Shown here: positions 1-6,987 of the stretch, one piece after another
Numbering within the stretch: the first letter of the stretch is position 1
Layout: each line of letters begins with the position of its first letter
Source of the DNA: Selenomonas sp.
GTDB lineage: Bacteria; Bacillota; Negativicutes; Selenomonadales; Selenomonadaceae
Direction: 5' to 3'
DNA: 12,886 nt
Assembly: GCA_003518745.1 (NCBI GenBank)
Contig: DOYB01000145.1
Location: 1-12,886, forward strand
Position numbers and translations under genes: made by a program
Notes under the pieces: generated by a model
Databases searched by the model: none
The model's input: only the letters and a program-made list of their open reading frames with translations
What the model was told of the DNA's origin: nothing

Positions 1-1067
1 TGATCAAACTGTGGCTCTACAGCCAGTGCCTTGATAGTCTCGATATTGGTGACAGCTTCGACCAGAAAAGCATTGTTGGCAGCGCCTGTGCGCCACACGG
101 CCTCTATCTTGCGTTTGATAATGGGAACAGCCCATATATTCTGGGCAACATAAAGGGGTATACAACACAGGGCTATAAGTGTAAGCGGAACGCTGTACCA
201 AAGCATGAACAGGACGAATAAAATAGAGAAGAACACGTCCAGTATCGTCATAAGGCCCTGGCCTGTCAGGAACTCCCTCACCTGATTAAGTGCCCCTACC
301 CTCATAAGGGTATCACCGACCCGTCGGCTTTCATAGTAGGGAAGCGGCAGGCTTATCAAATGCCTGAAAAGCCTTGTACCTAGAATAGCATCCAGCTTAT
401 TGGTAGTATGATTCAAGATATATGTCTTAAGTCCGGAAAGCAGAGACTGCATGAAGAAGAACAGCACCATGCTGCAGCCTATGACCATCAGAGTGGAACG
501 TCCGTTATTCGAGATGACCTTATCAATAATAACCTGAGTAATCAACGGCATTCCGATTCCCATTAGCTGCAGGAAAAATGACGCTGCCAGCACTTCATAC
601 AAATACCGCTTGTAGTGCATGATGACTCGCATGAACCACGGCAGGTTATATTTCTTCTTGAAGTAGTCCCAGCTGTATTTAGCTGAGAATACCAGCAGTT
701 CATTGCCCCATGCCTCCAGAAACTGCTTCTGGGAAAGGGCCACAGGATGATCCACTCTCGGATCCAGCAGGAAAACAGCTTCATCATTGCAGACAGCAAT
801 GACTACATATGTCCCGCTGGCCATTCTGGCAATAGCCGGAAGCTCAACCTCCCGCAGTTCATCCGCAGTAGGCCGAAGCATATTGCCGCGAACCATGTGT
901 TTCCTGCAGACTTTCTGCAGCTCCTCCCATGACAGTTCCCTGTTCTTATTCTCGTGCTTTTTTACGAATTCTGCCAAATCAACCTTTGTTCCGTAGTGTT
1001 CCAGCACCTTCGCTATACATATGACGCCGGTCTGGTTCTTTCGTTTTTCACTAATATCCTCGGGCAT
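1..1067 (-). CDS. HlyB-type type I secretion ABC transporter, N-terminal part (cut by window edge)
   Basis: The frame is open from an ATG at 1067 to the window edge, giving 355 residues with no stop. A GGGAGG ribosome binding site 5-6 bases upstream supports this start. Residues 1-130 form a C39-peptidase-like domain. The catalytic Cys position reads Thr13 (in QTGVICIA) and the catalytic His position reads Thr86 (SGTYVVI), while the LLDPR Asp remains, so it should not cleave leader peptides. From about residue 145 a membrane domain follows that closely resembles E. coli HlyB as I remember it, including the shared blocks YYESRRVGDT, FLTGQ and FLVEAVTNIETIKALAV. The nucleotide-binding domain lies outside the window. 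Known for the family: with a membrane-fusion protein and an outer-membrane channel, such transporters export proteins carrying C-terminal (RTX-type) signals. It starts 23 bp after the ATPase gene, so co-transcription is likely. The substrate is unknown. Confidence 0.9.
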   Translation of the reverse strand, partial: MPEDISEKRKNQTGVICIAKVLEHYGTKVDLAEFVKKHENKNRELSWEELQKVCRKHMVRGNMLRPTADELREVELPAIARMASGTYVVIAVCNDEAVFLLDPRVDHPVALSQKQFLEAWGNELLVFSAKYSWDYFKKKYNLPWFMRVIMHYKRYLYEVLAASFFLQLMGIGMPLITQVIIDKVISNNGRSTLMVIGCSMVLFFFMQSLLSGLKTYILNHTTNKLDAILGTRLFRHLISLPLPYYESRRVGDTLMRVGALNQVREFLTGQGLMTILDVFFSILFVLFMLWYSVPLTLIALCCIPLYVAQNIWAVPIIKRKIEAVWRTGAANNAFLVEAVTNIETIKALAVEPQFD

Positions 1068-1090
1068 TTCTTCCTCCCCATTCCTGCTAT

Positions 1091-2557
1091 TTATTCCAAA
1101 GAACATGTCTTATGACAAGGTCTTCTGCTATCACCGGACATTTCATACAGCTCCCGGTTTATTCCATTTGAAATCTGGTTATAGTATACATCCCTTAAAT
1201 TGTTATTTGCCTTTACGTTCTTCAGTCGTATATATCTTTCCTCAGGATTTGACGTGGTGAACACTATAGAGCGTTTATCAAGACATTCCAGGGGGCGCAG
1301 ATTATGGGATGTAAATATCAGTTGACCTTTGCCGCCCTTTCGGAACTGCACCAAAAGCTCCCCTAAAAGATATTCATGCAAACCGGCATCGAATTCATCT
1401 ATCGCGAGTGTCATGGTGGGACTATGGTATGCGGCCACAAACATATTCAACATGGAAATCAGCTTCTTTATTCCTTCAGACTCATCCCGCAGAGGAATCT
1501 GCTCTGGCCTTCCATCTCTTGTAGTAACCGGCTCGAATACGATTGCCTCTGAACCATCCTGCATGAGCTGGCTGCCCAGCCTCCTGAGCTTGAGCCTCAT
1601 TCCCGGTATTACCCTTGAAAGCACTTCGTTCAAGGAAATGACCGTCTTTTCCACAAGCCTGCTGTAAGCAAGGGGAAAAACAGTCGGGGTGTCCAAACGG
1701 AACATCATAACACCCATGGAGATTTTTCTCCCTGTCCCCTCATCAGCCTGCTCTTCCAACCTGAAGTGAAAGGGCAGTCCCGTATTCATGGTTATAGGGC
1801 CCCATCCCCGGGAGCTTATAATATATAGATTATATTCCGCATAATTCCTCATAACCGACAGAAAACCGGATAAGACATCACTCCCCCCAACTGCCAGCCG
1901 GTTCATATCCGCGGAAAAAAGAAAGGACGTTCCCTGACGAGCCGCCAGAAGCTTTGCCAAACGCAAATCGTCCAGCCTGGATTGGGTATTTGCCAGTTCC
2001 GCGAGACTCTTCTTTGGCTTCAGCAATTCATCCTGCCTGTTCAGGCTGCACTCAGCCAAAGTCCTTCGGCTGCTCCAGCGATTATCTTCAAATTCAGCGT
2101 ATTTTAAGCTTTCAGCCTCTACAACCGCCGTAGATAATACAGTTTCATCCCCGGCCCCCGAATCTGCGGGAGATTCCTGTACACGTATTTTTTCAGGTAC
2201 TCCATCAGTGTGGAATTTTGGCCGTCGTCCCATTATCATGCTGTATTCCAAGCGGAATTGCCGATTTTTATGTTTAATTGAAAAAACCGCCTTGATAAAC
2301 GCACGCTCCTTTCCCTGCGTAATGTAGTGCAGGGCTTCATTTCCAAGAGCCTTTCCACTCAGCGCACTTTTCAATACGGCAAGCGCGTGGAGCAATGCCG
2401 TCTTACCGGAACCGTTCTGTCCGTAGATACCCAAAACATCGGACTGAGATCCAAAGAAACCTTCCTTTGTATTACCCGGAAATTGAACCTCGCCCTTCGC
2501 CACATTCTGGAAATCCTCCAAAATCAGCTCCTGGATGCGAATCACATCCTCAGACAT
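1091..2557 (-). CDS. AAA15 / ABC-type ATP-binding protein of unknown function (488 aa)
   Basis: I do not recognise a specific function. The protein has a split ABC/SMC-like ATPase domain. Walker A is GQNGSGKT (residues 46-53) after an FQNVAKGEVQF start typical of OLD/RecF/AAA15 proteins. A signature-like RDESEGIKKL lies at 357-366, Walker B LAIDEFDAGLHE at 384-394 (catalytic Glu388), and the switch FTSHN at 415-419. Between them, residues about 95-350 form a family-specific insertion without a motif I can name. No TOPRIM, HNH or HEPN motif is visible. I chose the ATG at 2557 because GGGGGG sits 6 bases upstream; a TTG at 2575 would add only six residues. Relatives include solitary ATPases and ATPase components of anti-phage systems, but no nuclease or toxin partner lies beside it here. 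It follows a terminator and an AT-rich promoter-like stretch, and precedes the HlyB-type gene by 23 bp. Confidence 0.85.
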   Translation of the reverse strand: MSEDVIRIQELILEDFQNVAKGEVQFPGNTKEGFFGSQSDVLGIYGQNGSGKTALLHALAVLKSALSGKALGNEALHYITQGKERAFIKAVFSIKHKNRQFRLEYSMIMGRRPKFHTDGVPEKIRVQESPADSGAGDETVLSTAVVEAESLKYAEFEDNRWSSRRTLAECSLNRQDELLKPKKSLAELANTQSRLDDLRLAKLLAARQGTSFLFSADMNRLAVGGSDVLSGFLSVMRNYAEYNLYIISSRGWGPITMNTGLPFHFRLEEQADEGTGRKISMGVMMFRLDTPTVFPLAYSRLVEKTVISLNEVLSRVIPGMRLKLRRLGSQLMQDGSEAIVFEPVTTRDGRPEQIPLRDESEGIKKLISMLNMFVAAYHSPTMTLAIDEFDAGLHEYLLGELLVQFRKGGKGQLIFTSHNLRPLECLDKRSIVFTTSNPEERYIRLKNVKANNNLRDVYYNQISNGINRELYEMSGDSRRPCHKTCSLE

Positions 2558-2563
2558 CCAATT

Positions 2564-2569
2564 CCCCCC
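2564..2569 (-). promoter_or_regulatory. Ribosome binding site deciding the ATPase start
   Basis: Six consecutive G on the minus strand lie 6 bases before the ATG at 2557. They favour that ATG over the in-frame TTG at 2575, which would place this run inside the coding region. Confidence 0.6.
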
Positions 2570-2599
2570 ATACAAAATTCCATCGAATCCATTTCAACG

Positions 2600-2650
2600 C
2601 TGTATAGAGTAACATATATATTATACATTTTCAAGGTTTTCGATACATTT
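2600..2650 (-). promoter_or_regulatory. AT-rich candidate promoter for the ATPase-hlyB unit
   Basis: On the minus strand a perfect TATAAT lies at 2625-2620, about 60 bases before the ATPase ATG, just after the terminator of the preceding operon. A TTGAAA at 2634-2629 is too close to serve as its -35 box, and no good -35 is present at 16-18 bases. The location between a terminator and a gene start is the main support. Confidence 0.3.
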
Positions 2651-2680
2651 TGTTCCGTTTTATAAAAACTATTCAAGAAA

Positions 2681-2725
2681 CATAAAACCCCGACAACTTC
2701 CAATGAATAGAAATCGTCGGGATTT
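2681..2725 (-). terminator. Intrinsic terminator closing the LPS / DUF3084 / YqgF-like operon
   Basis: In the minus-strand transcript, bases 2725-2710 pair with 2700-2685 as a 16-bp stem with a 9-base loop, built around CCCGAC/GTCGGG. It is followed by TTTTATGTTTCTT. Three of the pairs are G-U in the minus-strand RNA but would be A-C mismatches in a plus-strand RNA, so the structure is specific for the minus strand. It lies 13 bases after the stop of the YqgF-like gene. Confidence 0.8.
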
Positions 2726-2738
2726 CGAAAACAACGTA

Positions 2739-3140
2739 TTACGATAGTCCCAAAAATCTGCGAGCCAATATAACCGCCACGAAATCGTCCACGGGAACAG
2801 GCGGAACCTGCATCGAAACAGGAAGCAGCCGTCTGAGTCCCCTTGGCGGGTGCGCTTTCCAATATTCGCCCCTTGCCTGTTCAGTTGTCCTGTATTCATC
2901 CACGACTTCCACTGCGATATTGGGCGCAGCCGAACGTATACGACCCTCAGCCTGACTGCTGGTGGTGCCGTTCCCCAGGAGCAGCACTTCCGGATTGTAT
3001 TGCTCCACTACAAGGGTAATTTCCTGCTCAAGTGAGACCGTTGATATAACCTGCTGCATGAGTATATCCCCTGATCTGGACAAAACTGCCAATCCGCATT
3101 TGTCACGCCCCGGATCTACCGCCGCAATAGCATCACCCAC
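2739..3140 (-). CDS. Divergent YqgF/RuvX-like RNase H-fold protein (133 aa)
   Basis: The motifs follow the YqgF (RuvX) pattern of the RuvC/RNase H fold: AAVDPGRDKCGLAVL (Asp9) at the N-terminus, EVLLLGNGTTS at 51-61, DEYRTTEQA (Glu82) at 81-89, and PVDDFVAVILARRFLG with Asp118/Asp119 near the C-terminus. Length is close to the usual 135-150 residues. Acidic residues fit the family's metal-dependent nuclease site. Canonical YqgF processes pre-16S rRNA ends. This copy is divergent, lacks the usual D-x-G-TKRIG signature, and sits with DUF3084 rather than with alaS as is common in Firmicutes, so it may be a paralogue with another job. The start is GTG at 3140, backed by GAGGA 6 bases upstream and lying 1 bp after the DUF3084 stop, which suggests translational coupling. 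A terminator follows directly. The fold is fairly sure; the substrate is unknown. Confidence 0.8.
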   Translation of the reverse strand: MGDAIAAVDPGRDKCGLAVLSRSGDILMQQVISTVSLEQEITLVVEQYNPEVLLLGNGTTSSQAEGRIRSAAPNIAVEVVDEYRTTEQARGEYWKAHPPRGLRRLLPVSMQVPPVPVDDFVAVILARRFLGLS

Positions 3141-3141
3141 G

Positions 3142-4326
3142 TTATTTCCTCATTTCCTCTAGCTTCAGATTTAATCTCAATGGCCCCATAGCATCCGTTA
3201 CATCCCTGGCATATGCTGAAAGCGCAATAACTCCCCTTAGTGGCACTATGGTCTGAACCACGTCATAGAACTGCTCGCCTTCTATGACTCCCACTGTCCC
3301 CCTGATTGGGTCAGGCAGGATTCCCTTCGTGGTCGCAGCCTCATTCACATCTTTTAGGAAGCTCATGACAATCTGCTCCGGGTCAGTATCAGCACTTACC
3401 TCATAAGCCCTCCCCACAATGAATTCATCCTTTTCATATACGATGCTGTTGGGATAAAGCTGTATACTGGTATGAATCGGCTCTCCTTTGACCATATTGG
3501 CCGCTGCCACGACCCTGACAATCATATCCTTTCCGCTTTCCTCAATGGCACTTACAGCCAGCTCATATTCGGGCCTATAGACCAGCAGATTTTCTGGAGA
3601 CACCGGTGCCCCCAGCCGCTCTGACACCTTTTGTCTTGCAAGGTTAGCAATACTATCTATATCAGCCTCAATCTCATCCCTTGATCTGTTTGACTGAACC
3701 ACACCCGAAGCGATAACTTCGCCCGAGCGGAAGATTATATCCCCCTCCCTAATGGTAATCAATCCATCCCGCAGCAGCTTGGCCCTATTCTCCAAATCCC
3801 TGTTACTGTCCTCCAACTGACTGTTGGAGGCAGAAAGCTCCGCATTGGCTCCAAGCAGTTCGTCATTCATAGCCATCAAGCTGGCCTTTTCTATTTCCAG
3901 TTCCTGATTTCCCTGCTTCAATCGATCGGACTCATGGCGCAGCTCCTCCTGCTCTTTCATGAGTACTTCAATCTCCGCTTTGGATTTATTAAGCGCTTCA
4001 TTGGCGAGAACCTGTTCCTCTTTTGCGCCGGAAAGCTCATCCATTGCCTTGGATAGTTCGTTGGCTGTGCGCTCCATCCTCTCATTCAACTGGTCCATGC
4101 CAAAGAGCGCGGTCCGCACGTTCTCGGAGGCTGCTGCCATAACACCAAAGGTTAGTGTCGTTATGCAGATTCCCGTGAAAATGGTGATGATGATCGACGT
4201 ATGGCGCGGCCTCAGCCCAAAGATGGAAAGGCGCTTCTTTCCTATCTTCGTACCAAGTCTGTCGCCTATAAATGCTATCGCGCCGCCTGTGAGTACCAGC
4301 GCTGCTATTAAGTAAACCCCGTACAT
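3142..4326 (-). CDS. DUF3084 family membrane-anchored coiled-coil protein (394 aa)
   Basis: Two hydrophobic segments (about residues 3-20 and 43-66) flank a short basic stretch with GTKIGKKRLSIFGLRPRHTS, the hallmark of DUF3084 proteins. Residues about 77-185 form a long Glu/Lys/Asn/Leu-rich coiled coil. A mixed C-terminal domain (about 190-394) follows, beginning GLITIREGDIIFRSGEVIASG. The orientation is not fixed by sequence, but most of the protein lies on one side of the membrane after a hairpin of two helices. The function of the family is unknown. I recall it in cyanobacteria and Negativicutes, where a YqgF-like gene may be its neighbour, but I cannot check this. The start at 4326 has AAGGTGG about 12 bases upstream, a slightly long spacing. 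It lies 89 bp after the LPS permease gene, separated by a strong palindrome, and 1 bp before the YqgF-like gene. Confidence 0.85.
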   Translation of the reverse strand: MYGVYLIAALVLTGGAIAFIGDRLGTKIGKKRLSIFGLRPRHTSIIITIFTGICITTLTFGVMAAASENVRTALFGMDQLNERMERTANELSKAMDELSGAKEEQVLANEALNKSKAEIEVLMKEQEELRHESDRLKQGNQELEIEKASLMAMNDELLGANAELSASNSQLEDSNRDLENRAKLLRDGLITIREGDIIFRSGEVIASGVVQSNRSRDEIEADIDSIANLARQKVSERLGAPVSPENLLVYRPEYELAVSAIEESGKDMIVRVVAAANMVKGEPIHTSIQLYPNSIVYEKDEFIVGRAYEVSADTDPEQIVMSFLKDVNEAATTKGILPDPIRGTVGVIEGEQFYDVVQTIVPLRGVIALSAYARDVTDAMGPLRLNLKLEEMRK

Positions 4327-4372
4327 TACTGATTCAAGCCACCTTTTTATGTGGAATAGTGTTCCGCAACCA

Positions 4373-4397
4373 TCCCCCGTCCTTTAAGGGCGGGGGA
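4373..4397. repeat. 25-bp GC-rich palindrome between lptF and the DUF3084 gene
   Basis: Position 4373 pairs with 4397 inward to a single central T at 4385. The stem reads TCCCCCG...CGGGGGA and continues with one G-T pair through CCTT/AAGG. It lies 18 bases past the lptF stop. No U-tract follows on either strand, so it is not a classical terminator. A weaker inverted repeat (GGAA-5 bases-TTCC, 4352-4364) lies next to it. It could be an mRNA-stabilising or processing hairpin, a REP-like dispersed repeat, or the remnant end of an IS200/IS605-type element; the sequence alone does not decide. Confidence 0.75.
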
Positions 4398-4415
4398 CGA
4401 GCATTACTTCCGACT

Positions 4416-5510
4416 CTATTTTGAAGCTCTCCGGATTAGTACAGCCCCAGCTATAAGACCGATTATGTTGGGTATCCAAACCGCATACGCAGGTGGAATC
4501 ACCCCGCCCCTTGCTATGGCATTGGCAAGTGTCATAACCGCGTAATAAACAAAGATTATTATAACACTAAGAGCAAATCCCATAGATGAACTGTTCCTGG
4601 TAGGCTGAAGTCCCAAGGGAACACCTATCAGCGCGAAGATCAGACTTGCCATAGGCACTGAAAAACGCTGATACAATTCAGTTTCCAGCTTGCTGGTATC
4701 AACGTACTGAGTCTGCATTATCTTTATCTGAGCCTTAAGCTCCGCCATCGTAAGCTCCTCAGGCTTCTTCTGTTCCCTCACGATTCCCTTAGGATTAGCG
4801 TTGACCGGCAGCATCTGAGAATCAAATCGCAATGTCTGGTTAGTTCCATCAGGAGTAATGGTGTAGATAACACCATTATACATGGTCCAGATATCGTTTG
4901 CCCACTTAGCGTATTCCGCGTTTTCAACCAGATTGACATTGCCATTCTGATCGAACTGCTGGAGGGTAACCCCATGAAGCATCTGCGTTTCCCCATTGTA
5001 AGCCCTGGCATAAACCAGCCGCTGTATCCTTCCCTCCACAATTTCCTTTAGGATTATATGCTCCTGGGATTTCATTTCAGTATTGCCCTGAATTTCATAG
5101 TGAAGGACATTGTTGTATGAGGTATTCGCCCAAGGTATCACATACTCATTAAAGGCAATCGCGCCAATGGTAACCAATAAACCCAGCAATACCGCGGGAG
5201 CCGCTATACGCGTAAATCCCACGCCGCAGGACTTCATCGCAGTGATCTCACTGGAGCTTGAAAGGCGCCCAAAGGTCAAAAGGGTTGCCAGAAGCATGGA
5301 CATAGGAAAGGTCCATATGAGTATCCCGGGCAATCCATAGACAAAAATCTTTACCACCGCGCCAAAGGATGCGCCATAATCCGTGATGTATCTCGCAATC
5401 CTAAAAAGAGTACCTGAACCTATGAACACGGCAGAAAAAGCGCATATGCCGAAGAAGAAGGCCATTACAACCTCCCTGAATATGTATTTGTCTAGAATTC
5501 TTATATGCAT
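4416..5510 (-). CDS. lptF: LptF/LptG family LPS export permease (364 aa)
   Basis: This is the YjgP/YjgQ family permease that works with the LptB ATPase to extract LPS from the inner membrane and pass it to LptC and LptA. It starts with the family's N-terminal pattern MHIRILDKYIFREVV. Six membrane segments are visible: about residues 14-35, 52-80, 101-121, 284-301, 311-330 and 338-358. A large periplasmic domain lies between segments 3 and 4 (about 125-275). The cytoplasmic loop FGRLSSSSEITAMKSCG (80-96) matches the coupling-helix region contacting LptB. It cannot be assigned to LptF rather than LptG from sequence alone; no second permease gene follows here. The ATG at 5510 has GGGAG 7 bases upstream and lies 27 bp after lptB. 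It stops with TAG, and a strong palindrome follows 18 bases later. Confidence 0.93.
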   Translation of the reverse strand: MHIRILDKYIFREVVMAFFFGICAFSAVFIGSGTLFRIARYITDYGASFGAVVKIFVYGLPGILIWTFPMSMLLATLLTFGRLSSSSEITAMKSCGVGFTRIAAPAVLLGLLVTIGAIAFNEYVIPWANTSYNNVLHYEIQGNTEMKSQEHIILKEIVEGRIQRLVYARAYNGETQMLHGVTLQQFDQNGNVNLVENAEYAKWANDIWTMYNGVIYTITPDGTNQTLRFDSQMLPVNANPKGIVREQKKPEELTMAELKAQIKIMQTQYVDTSKLETELYQRFSVPMASLIFALIGVPLGLQPTRNSSSMGFALSVIIIFVYYAVMTLANAIARGGVIPPAYAVWIPNIIGLIAGAVLIRRASK

Positions 5511-5537
5511 CGCTTTATCTCCCGTGTCATAATTTCA

Positions 5538-6257
5538 TCACAGCGTGAAGTTATCTCCGAGGTAGAATTTCTTGGCTATGGGACTATTGGCTATGGTGTT
5601 GCTGTCCCCCTCCAAAAGTATCTTTCCCTCATTAAGTATATATGCCCTGTCAACAATATGCAAAGTTTCTCTCACATTGTGATCTGTAATCAGTATTCCC
5701 ATACCCCTTTGGCGCAGATATTGGACTATCTCCTGAATATCCGCCACTGCCAGGGGATCCACCCCCGCGAATGGCTCATCAAGCAGTATGAATTGGGGCT
5801 CCAAGGCCAGACATCTTGCTATCTCCACACGCCTTCGCTCACCGCCGGAAAGCTCTGTCCCCTTACGGTCCCTCACATGCTCTATATGGAACTCAGAAAG
5901 CAGTCCCGACAGCTTATTTTTTTGCTCTGCCTTGGACAGATTCGTTGTTTCCAATATGGCCAAGATATTTTCCTCCACCGTCAGCTTCCTGAAAATAGAG
6001 GCTTCCTGTGTCAGATAGCTTATGCCGAGTTCCGCCCGCTTGTGCATTGGCAGCCTGGTAATCTGTATATCCGATAGATACACAGAACCGGAGACCGGTC
6101 TTTCAAGACCCACAATCATATAGAAGGTCGTGGTCTTTCCCGCGCCGTTTGGTCCCAGGAGTCCCACGATTTCCCCCTTTTCAACCCGCAGGGAAACACG
6201 GTCTACAACAGTCCGTTTTTTAAATGACTTAACCAAATTTCTTGCCTCTATATGCAC
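5538..6257 (-). CDS. lptB: LptB, LPS export ABC ATPase
   Basis: This cytoplasmic ATPase powers LPS extraction by the LptBFG complex. All ABC motifs are intact: Walker A GPNGAGKTT (35-43), Q-loop YLTQEASIFRKLTVEENI (81-98, the LptB-type pattern), signature LSGGERRRVEIAR (136-148), Walker B FILLDEPFAGVDP (156-168) and the switch His193 in ITDHNV. Its length of 239 residues is standard for LptB (about 240). The start is GTG at 6257, supported by GGGAGG 7 bases upstream; the next in-frame ATG would remove the Walker A region. The gene lies 28 bp after lptA and 27 bp before the permease, in the lptC-lptA-lptB order also seen in E. coli. Confidence 0.97.
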   Translation of the reverse strand: MHIEARNLVKSFKKRTVVDRVSLRVEKGEIVGLLGPNGAGKTTTFYMIVGLERPVSGSVYLSDIQITRLPMHKRAELGISYLTQEASIFRKLTVEENILAILETTNLSKAEQKNKLSGLLSEFHIEHVRDRKGTELSGGERRRVEIARCLALEPQFILLDEPFAGVDPLAVADIQEIVQYLRQRGMGILITDHNVRETLHIVDRAYILNEGKILLEGDSNTIANSPIAKKFYLGDNFTL

Positions 6258-6264
6258 GGCTCTG

Positions 6265-6270
6265 CCTCCC
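6265..6270 (-). promoter_or_regulatory. Ribosome binding site for the GTG start of lptB
   Basis: GGGAGG on the minus strand lies 7 bases before the GTG at 6257, which supports this non-ATG start. Confidence 0.7.
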
Positions 6271-6285
6271 TACAGTTTCTTGGGC

Positions 6286-6987
6286 TCATTCCGGCTTTAT
6301 GGTAGTATTCTTTTCATCCGTCATGTAGATGGTGAGCCTGCTGGCCTTCATGCTGTTATTATCCTTATATGCCCAGGCATGTCCTGTCATAATGGCCTTG
6401 CGCTCTGTCTTCCCGAAATAGTCCACCCTATCTCCACCAGCTTCCATATTTCTGGGCGGACTGACGATATGGGCATTTCCTGTTCCAATATAATGCTCGT
6501 CATCCATCCAGCCTTCCATATGGTCAGCAGTAGCGGTGCCGTCCTTACTGGTCACCCTGCCACCTGCAGGAATTACTACATGATTTCTCTCTTCAGGGTA
6601 AAAGTCCACATGATCGCCTTCAAAGCTCTGGTCCCGTCTGACACCGTGAACATTGCCATCCGCGAACATATGACCCTTGCCATTGCTCATAACCTTGTTG
6701 CAGGTTATCCGCAGATCATCCTTAACCGCAATGACATTTCCATCCAACAGCGCTTCCTGTGTCTTGACATTGTAATAACCCTTGGTCCCTGTAGCCCTGG
6801 CAGTACCATGCTTGAGCAGCACGTTACCCTCTGCGGTAACCAGTCCTGAGTTCATATCGTATTCCACGGTATCCGCGTTAAGTTCATTGGGTTCATTAGC
6901 TGCATATAGAGTGCCCATGCTCAACAAGAAGCAGGCTGCCAGCACTGCTGAAATCCTCCTACTTCTTTTGCCCATCCTGTTTTTCAT
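6286..6987 (-). CDS. lptA: LptA/OstA-like periplasmic LPS bridge protein (233 aa)
   Basis: This OstA-fold protein carries LPS across the periplasm towards LptD. An N-terminal Sec signal is clear: basic KNRMGKRSRR, a hydrophobic core at about 12-27, and likely cleavage after LYA (residue 29). The mature part begins with NELNADTVEYDMNSGLVTAE, the typical OstA opening, and then shows repeated beta-strand units with G-x-V/A-x-G patterns such as AEGNVLLKHG, LDGNVIAVKD, ADGNVHGVRR and GTGNAHIVSP. It is longer than E. coli LptA (about 185 residues), implying one or two extra jelly-roll turns. The start at 6987 overlaps the end of lptC by 29 bp; GGGAG about 9 bases upstream supports it over the Met at codon 5. 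Its place between lptC and lptB agrees with the role. Confidence 0.92.
   Translation of the reverse strand: MKNRMGKRSRRISAVLAACFLLSMGTLYAANEPNELNADTVEYDMNSGLVTAEGNVLLKHGTARATGTKGYYNVKTQEALLDGNVIAVKDDLRITCNKVMSNGKGHMFADGNVHGVRRDQSFEGDHVDFYPEERNHVVIPAGGRVTSKDGTATADHMEGWMDDEHYIGTGNAHIVSPPRNMEAGGDRVDYFGKTERKAIMTGHAWAYKDNNSMKASRLTIYMTDEKNTTIKPE

Noticed and set aside
1091..2557. Naming the ATPase as a specific phage-defence protein (OLD, RloC, AbiL or PARIS type)
   Set aside because: Only general ABC/AAA15 motifs are visible. There is no TOPRIM or HNH domain and no adjacent partner gene to support a particular system.
2542..2862. A 106-codon minus-strand frame across the terminator and promoter region
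   Set aside because: It overlaps the end of the YqgF-like gene, the terminator stem and the ATPase start, and has no recognisable content.
4373..4397. The palindrome after lptF as an intrinsic terminator
   Set aside because: Neither strand shows a T-run after the stem, so it was annotated as a palindrome of undecided role.
5505..6077. A 190-codon plus-strand open frame across the lptF-lptB junction
   Set aside because: It is antisense to the complete LptB ATPase, and its Cys/His/Gln-rich translation looks like a shadow frame.
6130..6849. A long open frame of 239 codons on the plus strand opposite lptB and lptA
   Set aside because: It runs antisense to two genes with intact family motifs, its translation shows no domain, and no ribosome binding site precedes it.
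6900..6987. LAAC near the N-terminus of LptA as a possible lipobox
   Set aside because: The Cys lies in the middle of the hydrophobic core after only four hydrophobic residues, whereas a lipobox sits at its end. A normal Sec signal with cleavage after LYA fits better.
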